64,000 nt of DNA from CAKUFA01 sp963618735 (GCA_963618735.1 CAVEUM010000003.1:42383-106382); one strand, 5' to 3'; shown: positions 33,494 to 42,334, counted from the stretch's first letter. Translations and numbers: made by a program. Notes: generated by a model from the sequence alone, not told the origin.

Positions 33494-34324
33494 TTAATGT
33501 TGCGCTTTTTCCTGCTGTTTTTCGCCAATCCACTCTTCTGCATTCGGCACCTTCAGGACAGGCGCGTCCGTCTGCTGCATTTGCTGCGCGGCGGCGGTGC
33601 GTGCTTCCGTCTGGGCTGGTGCGGCATTCATGATTTCCACCGCATCGCCCATGAAACCGTCACGCTTGAGCATCTGTTCCAGCACTTCGATATCCGTGGA
33701 CACATCCAGCATATTATCCTGATACAGGTTGTCCAGCTGCTTCTGGCATGCGGTCAGCACCATATCCAGGCCGCGGGTCATCGTGCTATGCGCCTCGGTC
33801 ATTTCCTTTTCCGATACGCCCCGTGAAAGCATGGTGCGGTAGTTATTCAGCATCTTCAGGGTGGTGGGCAGATAGTAATTCATGAACTTGCGAATCACGG
33901 TCGCCTTGCCGGGTTTTTCGGCTACGGTGCGGAAAATCTGCACACACTTGGCCGTCACTTCGTTCATTTGCTCAGTGAGCTTCTCATCGGGGATGGCTTC
34001 GTTAGCCTCGCGAATCTGTCGGAGCATCTCCTGTCCTTTGGTGATCACCGCATCTGCAGTTTCATCCCCGGAAAGAGGCAGCTCCTCCACGTCTTTTTTC
34101 GCCTCATTGGCCGCACGATCCTGTTTGTTATGGGTGGTGAGATCCAGGTCTGTCGCCATAATGGACACCACCTTGCCCACCAGCAAGGACACGCCTGCGC
34201 CAATGACGATGCCCACCAGGCTCACGGGATGAAAAATCAGGCCGTAGGCTACCGCCGTAACGCCGAATGCGATGATGCCAGCCTTCAGCGGCTTCTTGTT
34301 GTCTTTCTTTTTCTTCTGACTCAT
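33494..34324 (-). CDS. XpaC-family protein (5-bromo-4-chloroindolyl phosphate hydrolysis)
   Basis: This 276-residue protein has a Lys-rich start (MSQKKKKDNKKPLKAGI), two close membrane helices (about 15-55) and a long cytoplasmic helical part. FMNYYLPTTLKMLNNYRTM and LDNLYQDNMLDVSTDIEVLEQMLKRDG are the core XpaC motifs. The family is named after a Bacillus phenotype and its true role is not settled. ATG 34324 follows AAAGGAAG; the upstream extension lacks a site. It always pairs with telA, as here. Confidence 0.9.
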   Translation of the reverse strand: MSQKKKKDNKKPLKAGIIAFGVTAVAYGLIFHPVSLVGIVIGAGVSLLVGKVVSIMATDLDLTTHNKQDRAANEAKKDVEELPLSGDETADAVITKGQEMLRQIREANEAIPDEKLTEQMNEVTAKCVQIFRTVAEKPGKATVIRKFMNYYLPTTLKMLNNYRTMLSRGVSEKEMTEAHSTMTRGLDMVLTACQKQLDNLYQDNMLDVSTDIEVLEQMLKRDGFMGDAVEIMNAAPAQTEARTAAAQQMQQTDAPVLKVPNAEEWIGEKQQEKAQH

Positions 34325-34417
34325 GGTCTTCCTTTCCGCACCCCTGCGCGTTCTGCCAAGGATACTTTGTATCATGAACCATCAGAAACAAACGCCTTCC
34401 GCGCTGTTTCGTTCTTC

Positions 34418-34446
34418 ATTATAGCATATTTCATTTCTCATGAAAA
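34418..34446 (-). promoter_or_regulatory. Promoter of xpaC-telA
   Basis: On the minus strand, TTTTCA and TATAAT are separated by 17 bp. Confidence 0.6.
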
Positions 34447-34479
34447 GTGCGGATTCGCGCAGGTTTCCTGTGCAGATGT

Positions 34480-34507
34480 AAAAAAAGCGCACCCTTTGCG
34501 GATGCGC
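34480..34507 (-). terminator. Terminator of the degV-family gene
   Basis: On the minus strand, GCGCATCC and GGGTGCGC form a stem followed by seven T, 14 nt after the stop. Confidence 0.9.
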
Positions 34508-34521
34508 TGCATAAGTTTCTG

Positions 34522-35391
34522 TTAAACGTTGCTGCGGTTGCCGAAGAAGAAGACCGCAAGCGTGCCCGGGCCGGAGTGGCTGCCCACGACAGGTCCGATG
34601 TAGCCTGTGAGGATGTTCTTCACGCCCAGCTTTTCGCGGAGCATATCAGCCAGCACGTTGGCTTCCTCTTCGCAATCGCCGTGGCTGATGAACACAGTCT
34701 GCTCGGCAGGGTTGATGGCGTTGATCTCCGTGCGCTCATACAGGGCACGAATGCTGCGCTTACGACCCTGCACCTTGTCGCGAGGAATCAGGTGGCCTTC
34801 TTCATCCACATTCAGGATGGGCTTGATCTTGATGATGGTGCCCAGATAAGCGCTGGTGGCAGACACGCGGCCGCCCCGCTTGAGGAACATCAGGTCATCC
34901 ACCGTGAACCAGTGAACAATGTTCAGCCGATTCTGTTCCACCCATGCGGTGTTTTCCGCCTGAGACATGCCGTTTTTGCGATTCCGCAGGGCATAGTCTA
35001 CCAGCAGACCTTCACCCATGGAGGCGCAAAGGCTGTCGACCAGCGTCAGCTGACGGTCGGGATACTGCTCATGCAGTTCCTTCACAGCCTGCACAGCCGC
35101 AGCATACGTGCCGCTCAAGCCGCTGGAGAAAGCAATCACAAAAACGTCCTCGCCGTCTGCAAGCATGGGCTCAATAGCTTCCCGCCAGCCTTCGGTGTTA
35201 ATCTGAGCGGTGGTAATGACCTTGCCTGCGCGCAGCTTTTCATAAATTGCCTTGCTGCCTTCTACCGTGCCGTCAGGGATAAAGCTCTGCCCATCCATGG
35301 TGCAGGACAGGCTGACAACCTTAAAATGATCCTGTGCATTGATATAATCTAAAGGAAGATCCGTTGTAGAGTCCGTTACAATCCAATACAT
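34522..35391 (-). CDS. DegV family fatty-acid-binding protein
   Basis: This 289-residue protein opens with IVTDSTTDLPLDYI, the DegV start. It contains TTAQINTEGWREAIEP, FSSGLSGTYAAAVQA, DSLCASMGEGLLV and a C-terminal ISHGDCEEEANVLADML with IGPVVGSHSGPGTLAVFF. DegV proteins (FakB-like) bind a fatty acid and present it to the FakA kinase for phospholipid synthesis. No fakA lies nearby. It is monocistronic with its own promoter and terminator. GAGGAGG supports the ATG. Confidence 0.93.
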   Translation of the reverse strand: MYWIVTDSTTDLPLDYINAQDHFKVVSLSCTMDGQSFIPDGTVEGSKAIYEKLRAGKVITTAQINTEGWREAIEPMLADGEDVFVIAFSSGLSGTYAAAVQAVKELHEQYPDRQLTLVDSLCASMGEGLLVDYALRNRKNGMSQAENTAWVEQNRLNIVHWFTVDDLMFLKRGGRVSATSAYLGTIIKIKPILNVDEEGHLIPRDKVQGRKRSIRALYERTEINAINPAEQTVFISHGDCEEEANVLADMLREKLGVKNILTGYIGPVVGSHSGPGTLAVFFFGNRSNV

Positions 35392-35425
35392 AGCGATACC
35401 TCCTCATGGTCATGTTCTTTTATTT

Positions 35426-35454
35426 AGGATACCAAAGAGTTCCAATATGGTCAA
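35426..35454 (-). promoter_or_regulatory. Promoter of the degV-family gene
   Basis: On the minus strand, TTGACC and TATCCT are separated by 17 bp. Confidence 0.7.
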
Positions 35455-35496
35455 GTAACAAATCTTGAGTTTGTCCCAGAGAAAATCCTGCCCTGA

Positions 35497-35547
35497 GCAA
35501 AAAACAGCGAAGGAGAAACCACCGCATGTGATTTCTCCCCCGTTTTT
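35497..35547. terminator. Hairpin terminator after the first MATE gene
   Basis: GGAGAAA and TTTCTCC form a stem with a 13-nt loop. T-rich tracts lie on both sides (CGTTTTTT on the plus strand, GCTGTTTTTT on the minus), so it can work in both directions. Confidence 0.75.
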
Positions 35548-35556
35548 TACGATTGT

Positions 35557-36912
35557 TTAATTGGCCATTCGCACTTCAAGCTGCCTGTAAATGTGACGGA
35601 AGTAGATGATTTCTGCCACGGCGGTAATTGTCCAGGAGAAGATGTACAACAAATACAGGGACAGGATGGTATGGAAGTAGGCAAACACCGTATACACCCA
35701 AATGACGCGGAACACGCAGGAGCCAAGGATCACGATGATGGTCGGTACCACGCTCTTGCCCAGGCCGCGGGAGCCTGCAATGGTGCAATCCATAAAGGCG
35801 CTGAAGGCATACGAGAAGCCCATGACCCGCAGTCGAACCATGCCGGCTTCCATAACCGCCTCGTCGGTGGTGAACAGTGCCAGGAAGCCCTTGCCGAAGA
35901 ATTCCAGTGTCAAGCCGATGATCAATCCAATGCCGAAGGAATACGCCAGGGAAATCAAATAGCTGTGAATGACGCGCTTCTTCTTGCCCGCACCGTAGTT
36001 CTGGCTCATAAAGCTGGCGCACGCCGTGTAAAGGGCGGCCATCACATCATAGCAGAGGGAGTCTGCATTGGTGGCAGCGGCAGTGCCTTCCACAATCACC
36101 GTATCGAAGGAATTGACGCCTGACTGGATGAACAGGTTGGCCACGGCAAAAATGGCGTTCTGTGCCGCAGACGAAAGGCTCAGGGGCAGAATGCGCTTAA
36201 TCATGTCCGGATGGACGCGAATTTCCTTCAGGTGCAGGGCGTAAACAGCCTCGGAGCGAATCAGCACCACCAGCACCAGACTGGCAGACAGCCACTGGGA
36301 CAGGGTGCTGGCCAAGGCCACACCTGCTTCTGCCATGCCGCAAGCAATCACGAAGAACAGATTCAGGAGCACATTCAGCACACCGGCGGCCGAGAGAATG
36401 TACAGGGGACGTTTCGTGTCCCCTGCTGCGGAAAGCACCGCATTGCCGTAGTTATACATGGCAGCTGCAGGAAGGCCAAGGGAATAAATGCGCAGATAGG
36501 TTTCCGCGCCATCAACCAACTCTTCCTTCGTGCCCAGCAGCTCCAGAATAGGCCGCGACGATAGAAGACTGGCCAGCATCAGCAGCAGACCGGATGCCGC
36601 GCAGATGATAAACGAGCTGTGGACAGCGTCTGCCACCTCCCGATCCTGTCTGGCGCCCAGGAAGCGTGCCACCATAATGTTCACGCCGGTGCCAACGCCA
36701 ATCAGCACAGTGGTCAGCAGAGACACCAGAATAGAGGTTGAACCCACAGCACCCAGGGCATGGGAGCCTGCAAAGCGTCCAACAACTGCCACGTCAGACA
36801 TGTTGAAGAGCACCTGCAGCACGTTAGACAGCATCAGCGGAAGGCTGAACAGCAAAATCTGCTTTGGCAGCTTGCCCTCCGTCATGGTCGCGTTTAGCCG
36901 ATGGTCGGCCAT
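35557..36912 (-). CDS. MATE family efflux transporter
   Basis: This 451-residue membrane protein has twelve predicted helices. It opens with GKLPKQILLFSLPLMLSNVLQVLFNMSDVAVVGRFAG-type sequence and includes GVGTGVNIMVARFLGA, the MATE signatures in the first half. SFMSQNYGAGKKKRVIHS is the matching element of the second half. MATE proteins export drugs or metabolites against Na+ or H+. ATG 36912 follows AAGGGGTG; the 19 codons upstream are leader. It has its own promoter with a TATAAT box, so it is separate from serS. Substrate unknown. Confidence 0.93.
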   Translation of the reverse strand: MADHRLNATMTEGKLPKQILLFSLPLMLSNVLQVLFNMSDVAVVGRFAGSHALGAVGSTSILVSLLTTVLIGVGTGVNIMVARFLGARQDREVADAVHSSFIICAASGLLLMLASLLSSRPILELLGTKEELVDGAETYLRIYSLGLPAAAMYNYGNAVLSAAGDTKRPLYILSAAGVLNVLLNLFFVIACGMAEAGVALASTLSQWLSASLVLVVLIRSEAVYALHLKEIRVHPDMIKRILPLSLSSAAQNAIFAVANLFIQSGVNSFDTVIVEGTAAATNADSLCYDVMAALYTACASFMSQNYGAGKKKRVIHSYLISLAYSFGIGLIIGLTLEFFGKGFLALFTTDEAVMEAGMVRLRVMGFSYAFSAFMDCTIAGSRGLGKSVVPTIIVILGSCVFRVIWVYTVFAYFHTILSLYLLYIFSWTITAVAEIIYFRHIYRQLEVRMAN

Positions 36913-36980
36913 AATGACACCCCTTTGTGTACCCATCAAATTGCTCGGTGATGATGGTGAATTCATCACAACAGCTGTGA

Positions 36981-37009
36981 ATTATAACACATCCCACACC
37001 GCGGGACAA
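36981..37009 (-). promoter_or_regulatory. Promoter of the first MATE gene
   Basis: On the minus strand, TTGTCC and TATAAT are separated by 17 bp. Confidence 0.75.
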
Positions 37010-37079
37010 TAGTTTTTACAGACAGTTTTCTGAAGGCATTTTAGGGCATCATGGGATCTTCTCCTTCCCTTCCGAAATG

Positions 37080-37102
37080 CAAAAAAGCGGCCGAAGCCGC
37101 TT
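37080..37102 (-). terminator. serS terminator
   Basis: On the minus strand, AGCGGC-TTCG-GCCGCT (a UUCG tetraloop hairpin) is followed by a T-run, 17 nt after the serS stop codon. Confidence 0.92.
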
Positions 37103-37119
37103 CTTTGGTTGGTATGAAA

Positions 37120-38400
37120 TCAGCCGATATATTCCTTGCCGCCCATGTACATGCGCAGAGGAGCAGGGATCGCGATACGGCCGTCTGCCTGCAGATTGTT
37201 CTCCAGGAAAGCAATCAGCATACGAGGCGGTGCCACCACGGTGTTGTTCAGCGTGTGCGCAAAGTACTTGTTGCCGTCCTTGCCCTTGACGCGAATCTGC
37301 AGGCGGCGAGCCTGTGCATCGCCCAGGTTGGAGCAGCTGCCCACCTCGAAGTACTTCTTCTGACGGGGACTCCAGGCTTCCACGTCCAGGCTCTTGACCT
37401 TCAGGTCAGCCAGGTCACCGGAGCAGCACTCCAGCGTGCGAACAGGGATATCCATAGAGCGGAAGAAGTCCACCGTGTTCTGCCACAGCTTCTTGAACCA
37501 ATCCATAGATTCCTCAGGCTTGCAGACCACGATCATTTCCTGCTTCTCGAACTGATGGATGCGGTACACACCGCGCTCCTCAATGCCGTGTGCGCCCACT
37601 TCCTTGCGGAAGCAGGGAGAATAGCTGGTCAGGGTACGGGGCAAGGTTTCCTCATCCAGAATAGTGTCGATGAACTTGCCAATCATGGAATGCTCGCTGG
37701 TGCCAATCAGGTACAGATCCTCGCCCTCGATCTTGTACATCATGTTTTCCATTTCAGCGAAGGACATAACGCCCGTCACCACATCGCCGTGGATCATGAA
37801 CGGCGGCACGCAGTAGGTGAAGCCGCGGTCAATCATGAAATCACGGGCGTAGCTCAGGATGGCGGAATGCAGGCGAGCAATATCGCCCATCAGATAATAG
37901 AAGCCGTTGCCGCTGGTTCTGCGGGCGCTGTCCAGGTCGATGCCGTTCAGGCGCTCCATGATGTCCACATGATAAGGCACCTCGAAATCCGGCACCTTCG
38001 GCTCGCCGAAGCGCTCCACCTCCACATTCTCGCTGTCGTCCTTGCCAATCGGCACGCTGTCATCGATAATGTTCGGGATCACCAGCATGCGCTTGCGGAT
38101 CTCAGCCTGCAGCTCTTCTTCCTTCTTTTCCAGTGCGGCCAGCTCGTCCGCCATGGACTTCACCTGTGCCTTGACGGTTTCAGCTTCTTCCTTCTGACCC
38201 TTGGCCATCAATCCGCCAATCTGCTTGGACAGGGTGTTGCGCTGGTTGCGCAGGCCATCAGCCTTCTGCCGTGCCTCACGGTACTCCTTGTCAAGCGCCA
38301 CAACCTCGTCCACCATCGGCAGCTTAGCGTCCTGGAACTTCTTGCGGATATTTTCCTTGACCTTCTCAGGGTCGTTACGGAGCATATTGATGTCCAGCAT
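37120..38400 (-). CDS. serS: Serine--tRNA ligase
   Basis: This 426-residue class II synthetase starts MLDINMLRNDPEKVKENIRKK. The N-terminal coiled-coil arm (about 30-110) binds the long variable arm of tRNA-Ser. The catalytic domain shows motif 2 (SPCFRKEVGAHGIEERGVYRIHQF), TSEHSMIGKF and motif 3 (SCSNLGDAQARRLQIR, with EVGSCSNLGD). ATG 38400 lies 9 nt after GAGGAGG; earlier in-frame ATGs sit on or above the ribosome site. Upstream is a T-box leader, so uncharged tRNA-Ser should raise expression. Confidence 0.97.
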   Translation of the reverse strand: MLDINMLRNDPEKVKENIRKKFQDAKLPMVDEVVALDKEYREARQKADGLRNQRNTLSKQIGGLMAKGQKEEAETVKAQVKSMADELAALEKKEEELQAEIRKRMLVIPNIIDDSVPIGKDDSENVEVERFGEPKVPDFEVPYHVDIMERLNGIDLDSARRTSGNGFYYLMGDIARLHSAILSYARDFMIDRGFTYCVPPFMIHGDVVTGVMSFAEMENMMYKIEGEDLYLIGTSEHSMIGKFIDTILDEETLPRTLTSYSPCFRKEVGAHGIEERGVYRIHQFEKQEMIVVCKPEESMDWFKKLWQNTVDFFRSMDIPVRTLECCSGDLADLKVKSLDVEAWSPRQKKYFEVGSCSNLGDAQARRLQIRVKGKDGNKYFAHTLNNTVVAPPRMLIAFLENNLQADGRIAIPAPLRMYMGGKEYIG

Positions 38401-38424
38401 GTTCTTCATCCTCCTCATGATAAT

Positions 38425-38654
38425 GAAAGAGCCTCTCCTCCCTTTAGCCGGGACGAGAAGCTCGCGTTGCCACCCAGATTGCCGAACCGTTCTACGGTCG
38501 ACCACTCTTCGCGCTTTCAGGGGCGCACCCCGCAGACTCATCGCCTGCGCCCATCCGAAGGTGGAAAATCAAATACGCGCCGCTGCCTCGCACCATTCGG
38601 CAGCTCTCTTCAGGCGCCCATCCGACCGTCCTTCGTCCATCGGGCTTATGAACA
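38425..38654 (-). promoter_or_regulatory. T-box riboswitch of serS
   Basis: The roughly 230-nt leader ends with the T-box core GGGTGGCAACGCGAGC on the minus strand (about 38460-38476). The TGGC in it can pair with the GCCA 3' end expected of tRNA-Ser. A terminator follows (GAGCTTCTCGTCCC with GGGAGGAGAGGCTC, then TTTC), just ahead of the ribosome site. The upstream stem I region is present, but I did not fix the specifier codon. Confidence 0.9.
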
Positions 38655-38660
38655 GCTTTC

Positions 38661-38689
38661 ATTATACGGCAGGGGCGCAGATTTTGCAA
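38661..38689 (-). promoter_or_regulatory. serS promoter
   Basis: On the minus strand, TTGCAA and TATAAT are separated by 17 bp. Transcription starts at the T-box 5' end. Confidence 0.85.
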
Positions 38690-38743
38690 CCTTTTTCTTC
38701 ACCGCGCTGAGAAACATTTTTTTGCTTGCGATTTTCAATTTCA

Positions 38744-38752
38744 TGGTATACT
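38744..38752 (+). promoter_or_regulatory. Extended -10 promoter of cca
   Basis: On the plus strand, TGG precedes TATACT (38747-38752), an extended -10 form. TTGCTT lies 19 bp and TTGCGA 15 bp upstream. The expected start of transcription near 38759 rules out the earlier in-frame start codon at 38726. Confidence 0.6.
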
Positions 38753-38785
38753 ATTCAAGGGCAATGGATCTTTTTTCAAAGCGAG

Positions 38786-40138
38786 GTGTTTCCCATTTTT
38801 CAACTTCCTGCGAATGTCCTTCAGATTCTGTCCCTGCTGAATCAGGCAGGGTACAAGGCCTACGTGGTCGGCGGATGCGTGCGGGACTCGCTTCTGTCCA
38901 AACCGCCGAAGGACTGGGATGTGTGCACCTCCGCGCTTCCCGAGGATATGCAGCGCGTGTTTCACGGCTTTCGCGTTGTCGAAACAGGGCTGAAGCACGG
39001 CACCCTTACGGTGGTGCTGGACGGGATTCCTTATGAAATTACGACTTTTCGGGTGGATGGTGCCTACACCGACCACCGTCACCCCGATGGTGTCACCTTC
39101 GTCACCGATGTGCGGGATGACCTGGCACGTCGGGATTTCACCGTGAACGCCATGGCCTATCATCCGTCCGAAGGGCTCATTGATGCCTTTGGCGGACAGG
39201 CAGATTTGCAAAAGAAAGTCATCCGCTGTGTGGGGCAGCCTTCGGAACGCTTCACCGAGGACGCGCTGCGCATTCTTCGTGCCCTGCGCTTTGCCTCTGT
39301 TTACGGGTTTGACATTGAAGAAGAAACCTCCGCGGCGGCTCATGCTCTGAAGGAAACACTGCCCCTTGTGGCGGCAGAACGCATTCACGTGGAGCTGAGT
39401 AAGCTGCTATGCGGCCGGAGCTGCGGCATGATTCTGCGCCGTTATCGCGATATTCTCGCGCAGGTTCTGCCAGACATCGCGCCCATGTTTGATTTTCCTC
39501 AGCGAACCCCTTACCACCGCTACGACGTATGGGAGCACACGGTTCGTGCGGTGGAATCCGTGCCCGCAACGGAGGTTTTGCGCCTGACCATGCTCCTCCA
39601 CGATGCAGGAAAGCCTGCCTCCTTTACGTCAGACAGCCAGGGGATTGGCCACTTTCACGGTCACGCGGCCGTATCCACCGACATTGCCGAAAAAGCCATG
39701 GCTCGTCTTCGCATGGACCGTGCCACCGCCGAGCGGGTTCAGCTGCTGGTCAGGTATCATGATATCGAATTGAACACGGACGAGCGGCTGCTCAAGCGGC
39801 GTCTGAATCAATTCGGCGAGGAAGCGCTCCGCCAGCTCATCGATGTGCAGGAAGCCGACCAGCTTGCCAAAGGGACTCGCACTCCGGAGGACATCCGCGC
39901 AGAATCCGCCGCCCTTCGCCGCGCGCTGGACGCACTTCTGGCCTCCTCCCCCTGCTTTACGCTGAAAAGCCTCGCCGTCAATGGGCGCGACATTGCCGCC
40001 CTTGGTGCCAGAGGCACGGAAATCGGCCAGGTGCTCCAGTCCCTGCTGGAAAAGGTGATGGACAATACGCTGGTCAACGAAAAGCAGACGCTGCTGCAGG
40101 AAGGCGAGGCCGTTTTGAAGGCTGTTCGGGAAAATTGA
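38786..40138 (+). CDS. cca: CCA tRNA nucleotidyltransferase with HD domain
   Basis: This is a protein of about 450 residues. The polymerase core shows YKAYVVGGCVRDSLLSKPPKDWDVCTSA (the G-G and DxD motif), RRDFTVNAMAYHP and EDALRILRALRFASVYGFDIE. An HD domain (about 250-350) contains MLLHDAGKP and FHGHAAVSTDIA. It adds or repairs the CCA end of tRNA; the HD part gives phosphatase/phosphodiesterase activity in relatives. The start is uncertain. GTG 38786 is used here, but it directly abuts its weak ribosome site. An ATT at 38795 lies 6 nt after GAGGTG and would give the usual N-terminal length. It is divergent from serS. Confidence 0.93.
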   Translation: MFPIFQLPANVLQILSLLNQAGYKAYVVGGCVRDSLLSKPPKDWDVCTSALPEDMQRVFHGFRVVETGLKHGTLTVVLDGIPYEITTFRVDGAYTDHRHPDGVTFVTDVRDDLARRDFTVNAMAYHPSEGLIDAFGGQADLQKKVIRCVGQPSERFTEDALRILRALRFASVYGFDIEEETSAAAHALKETLPLVAAERIHVELSKLLCGRSCGMILRRYRDILAQVLPDIAPMFDFPQRTPYHRYDVWEHTVRAVESVPATEVLRLTMLLHDAGKPASFTSDSQGIGHFHGHAAVSTDIAEKAMARLRMDRATAERVQLLVRYHDIELNTDERLLKRRLNQFGEEALRQLIDVQEADQLAKGTRTPEDIRAESAALRRALDALLASSPCFTLKSLAVNGRDIAALGARGTEIGQVLQSLLEKVMDNTLVNEKQTLLQEGEAVLKAVREN

Positions 40139-40217
40139 TGACAGGCCGAAAAGTCTTTCCCTGGTCTTCTATGTAACAAAAGCCAATTTTTCATGGCAGA
40201 AAGGAAGGTGTACCTTC

Positions 40218-41621
40218 ATGGCAATGAGCGCCGAAGAGCGCACGCAGATGCTTCTGACGCAGCCGGTTGAAAAACTTATCCCGAAAATGGCTGTACCGAC
40301 CATCTGCTCCATGCTGATTACATCCATTTACAACATGGCAGACACCTATTTTGTCAGCCAAATCGGTACTGCGGAAGGGAGCAGTGCCGGCACATCGGCC
40401 TCTGCGGCGGTAGGCATTGTTTTTTCCGCCATGGCCATGATTCAGGCGCTGGCGTTTATGTTCGGCATGGGCAGCGGTACGAACGTCAGTCATCTGCTGG
40501 GCATGGGCAAGCGGAAGGAAGCGGAAATTTACAGTGCTGTCGGCTTCTTTTCAGCAGTTGCCCTGGGTGTAATCATCGCAATCGTTGGCAATCTGCTGAA
40601 TGAGCCGCTGATGTACCTGCTTGGTGCAACAGACACAGCCGCCCCTTACGCCATGCAGTATGCCCGCTATATTTTCCTCGCCGCACCCTTTATGATGGGA
40701 TCCCTGGCAATGAACAATCTCCTGCGGTTTCAGGGGCTGACGACCTACGGCATGGTGGGCATTACGCTGGGCGGCATCCTGAATATGCTGCTTGACCCGC
40801 TGATGATTTTCGTGCTGGACATGGGCGTCACAGGTGCGGCAGTTGCCACGGCCATTTCGCAGCTGGTAAGCTTCGTGATTCTGCTGGTGATGTGCAACAC
40901 GCGAAAGGACGCCCTGTCCCTTCTGCCGCAGAATTTCCGTCCCACTGCAAAGATGTACAGCAAGATTCTCAACAATGGTCTGCCGTCGCTGGGGCGTCAG
41001 GGCATCATGAGCGTCTCTACATCGCTGCTGAACAATGCCGCAGCCGTTTATGGTGACCCAGCCATTGCGGCGTTCTCCATTGTCAGCCGTTGCCTGAACT
41101 TCATCAATTCAACCGTTGTGGGCTTCGGCCAGGGCTTCCAGCCTGTTTGCGGCTTCAACTTCGGCGCAAAGAAATTTGATCGGATGCATCGCGCCTTCTT
41201 CTTCAGTGTGAAGGTGACCACCATTGTGCTGCTGGTGCTTAGCGTGCTCGGCTTTGTGCTGGCAGAACCAATCATCACCGCCTTCCGCCGTTCAGACCCC
41301 GAGGTTATTCGCATCGGTACCGAGGCGTTCCGCGTGCAGGTGGTTACCGCATGGACGTGGGGATTGATTACCCTGAGCAACATGTACACGCAGGCCATTG
41401 GCTACGGCATTCGCTCCACCATTCTGGCAGCCGCCCGTCAGGGTATTTTCCTCATTCCTGCCCTGCTGGTGCTTCCTAATATTCTCGGCCTGCAGGGACT
41501 GGAATTCTGCCAGCCTGTTGCCGATTTGCTGACCCTTGGCCTTGCTGTTTTCCTGATGGCGAAGGTAATTCAGGAGCAGAAGAAGGAAATGAAAGAGCAA
41601 AACGAAAGCAGCATCTCATGA
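40218..41621 (+). CDS. MATE family efflux transporter
   Basis: This 467-residue, twelve-helix transporter has the pattern PTICSMLITSIYNMADTYFVSQIG, GMGSGTNVSHLLGMGKRKEAE and GFNFGAKKFDRMHRAFFFSV in equivalent places of the two halves. AAGGAAGG lies upstream of ATG 40218. It follows cca by 79 nt with no terminator seen, so it may share the cca transcript. It is not closely similar to the MATE gene at 35.5 kb and probably exports a different compound. A strong hairpin terminator follows. Confidence 0.93.
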   Translation: MAMSAEERTQMLLTQPVEKLIPKMAVPTICSMLITSIYNMADTYFVSQIGTAEGSSAGTSASAAVGIVFSAMAMIQALAFMFGMGSGTNVSHLLGMGKRKEAEIYSAVGFFSAVALGVIIAIVGNLLNEPLMYLLGATDTAAPYAMQYARYIFLAAPFMMGSLAMNNLLRFQGLTTYGMVGITLGGILNMLLDPLMIFVLDMGVTGAAVATAISQLVSFVILLVMCNTRKDALSLLPQNFRPTAKMYSKILNNGLPSLGRQGIMSVSTSLLNNAAAVYGDPAIAAFSIVSRCLNFINSTVVGFGQGFQPVCGFNFGAKKFDRMHRAFFFSVKVTTIVLLVLSVLGFVLAEPIITAFRRSDPEVIRIGTEAFRVQVVTAWTWGLITLSNMYTQAIGYGIRSTILAAARQGIFLIPALLVLPNILGLQGLEFCQPVADLLTLGLAVFLMAKVIQEQKKEMKEQNESSIS

Positions 41622-41647
41622 GGGGACACCCTTTGTTCTGAATAGAA

Positions 41648-41696
41648 AGGGAGCCTGGGGCAGCGCATCACACGCCGAACCAGGCTCCCTGCATTT
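41648..41696. terminator. Bidirectional terminator
   Basis: GGGAGCCTGG and CCAGGCTCCC form a perfect 10-bp stem. T-rich sequence follows in both directions (TGCATTTTATT; TTTCTATT). It ends the MATE gene and the convergent ECF operon. Confidence 0.88.
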
Positions 41697-42334
41697 TATT
41701 CGTTGCTCATTTCATCCCACAGGGGCAGCTTATGCATGGCGCGAACAATGTTGCACCGCTGAAGCTGACTGGCGTCCCCATCGCACATGGTGGCATACCA
41801 GTGCTTCTGTTTGAGGCCGCCTTTCCTGTCAAGCAGACTTTCCTTTTTCGAGGCATATTGGAAATGAAGGTGACTGATCAACCCGCCATGCAGCTTTGCA
41901 TCCTTTTGCGGCATGGGCTCCATGCTCATCAGGTACGTGAAAGGACAGTCCGCCCCTGCTGCGTCTGCGTGAAACAGATAGCTCGTCTTCCCTTCCAGTC
42001 CCTTTTCGATGGTTTGCTCCAGGGCATAGACGTACGTTCCGAGGGTTTCACCATCCATCGCATACCAGGTGATTTGCATATTTTCGCCGCCCTCGGGCTG
42101 AATGCTCCAACCGCCCAGCTGACGGGGATTTTCCTTCGTCACGGTATAGCAGGCATCCTGCCAGAAGCGTTTGACGCCATGGCGAAACAGCGCTTTTTCC
42201 ACAAGATTCTGCTTCTTCATGTGAAAAGCGTCCTCCGCCTCCTGCCAGGTTTTCTGCATCGCCGCACTTGCGTCCGAGAAATAGCGTTCAAAGTTCTCCC
42301 AGTTGCCTATCCATTGATCGCGATTATAGCGCAT
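41696..42334 (-). CDS. ZinT-like lipocalin-fold protein linked to an ECF transporter
   Basis: This is a 212-residue protein. The opening NRDQWIGNWENFERYF resembles the start of ZinT/AdcA-C domains, where W-x-G-x-W is typical. The C-terminal half shows TSYLFHADAAG, then SHLHFQYASKKESLLD, matching the YLF, SHFHI and LLxE positions of ZinT; the His in SHLHF is a metal ligand in that family. There is no signal peptide, unlike exported ZinT. ATG 42334 lies 6 nt after GGAGG and overlaps the ATPase gene by 11 nt, so it is coupled to the transporter. A role in handling the imported metal or metal complex is inference. Confidence 0.55.
   Translation of the reverse strand: MRYNRDQWIGNWENFERYFSDASAAMQKTWQEAEDAFHMKKQNLVEKALFRHGVKRFWQDACYTVTKENPRQLGGWSIQPEGGENMQITWYAMDGETLGTYVYALEQTIEKGLEGKTSYLFHADAAGADCPFTYLMSMEPMPQKDAKLHGGLISHLHFQYASKKESLLDRKGGLKQKHWYATMCDGDASQLQRCNIVRAMHKLPLWDEMSNE

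Noticed and set aside
36960..36983. Operator-like sequence AATTCATCACA...TGTGAATT before the first MATE gene
   Set aside because: The arms are unequal and three bases are missing from one side, so I could not call it a reliable inverted repeat.
37051..39036. 661-codon open frame on the plus strand
   Set aside because: It crosses the antisense of serS, the T-box leader and the start of cca in a different frame; composition shows a shadow.
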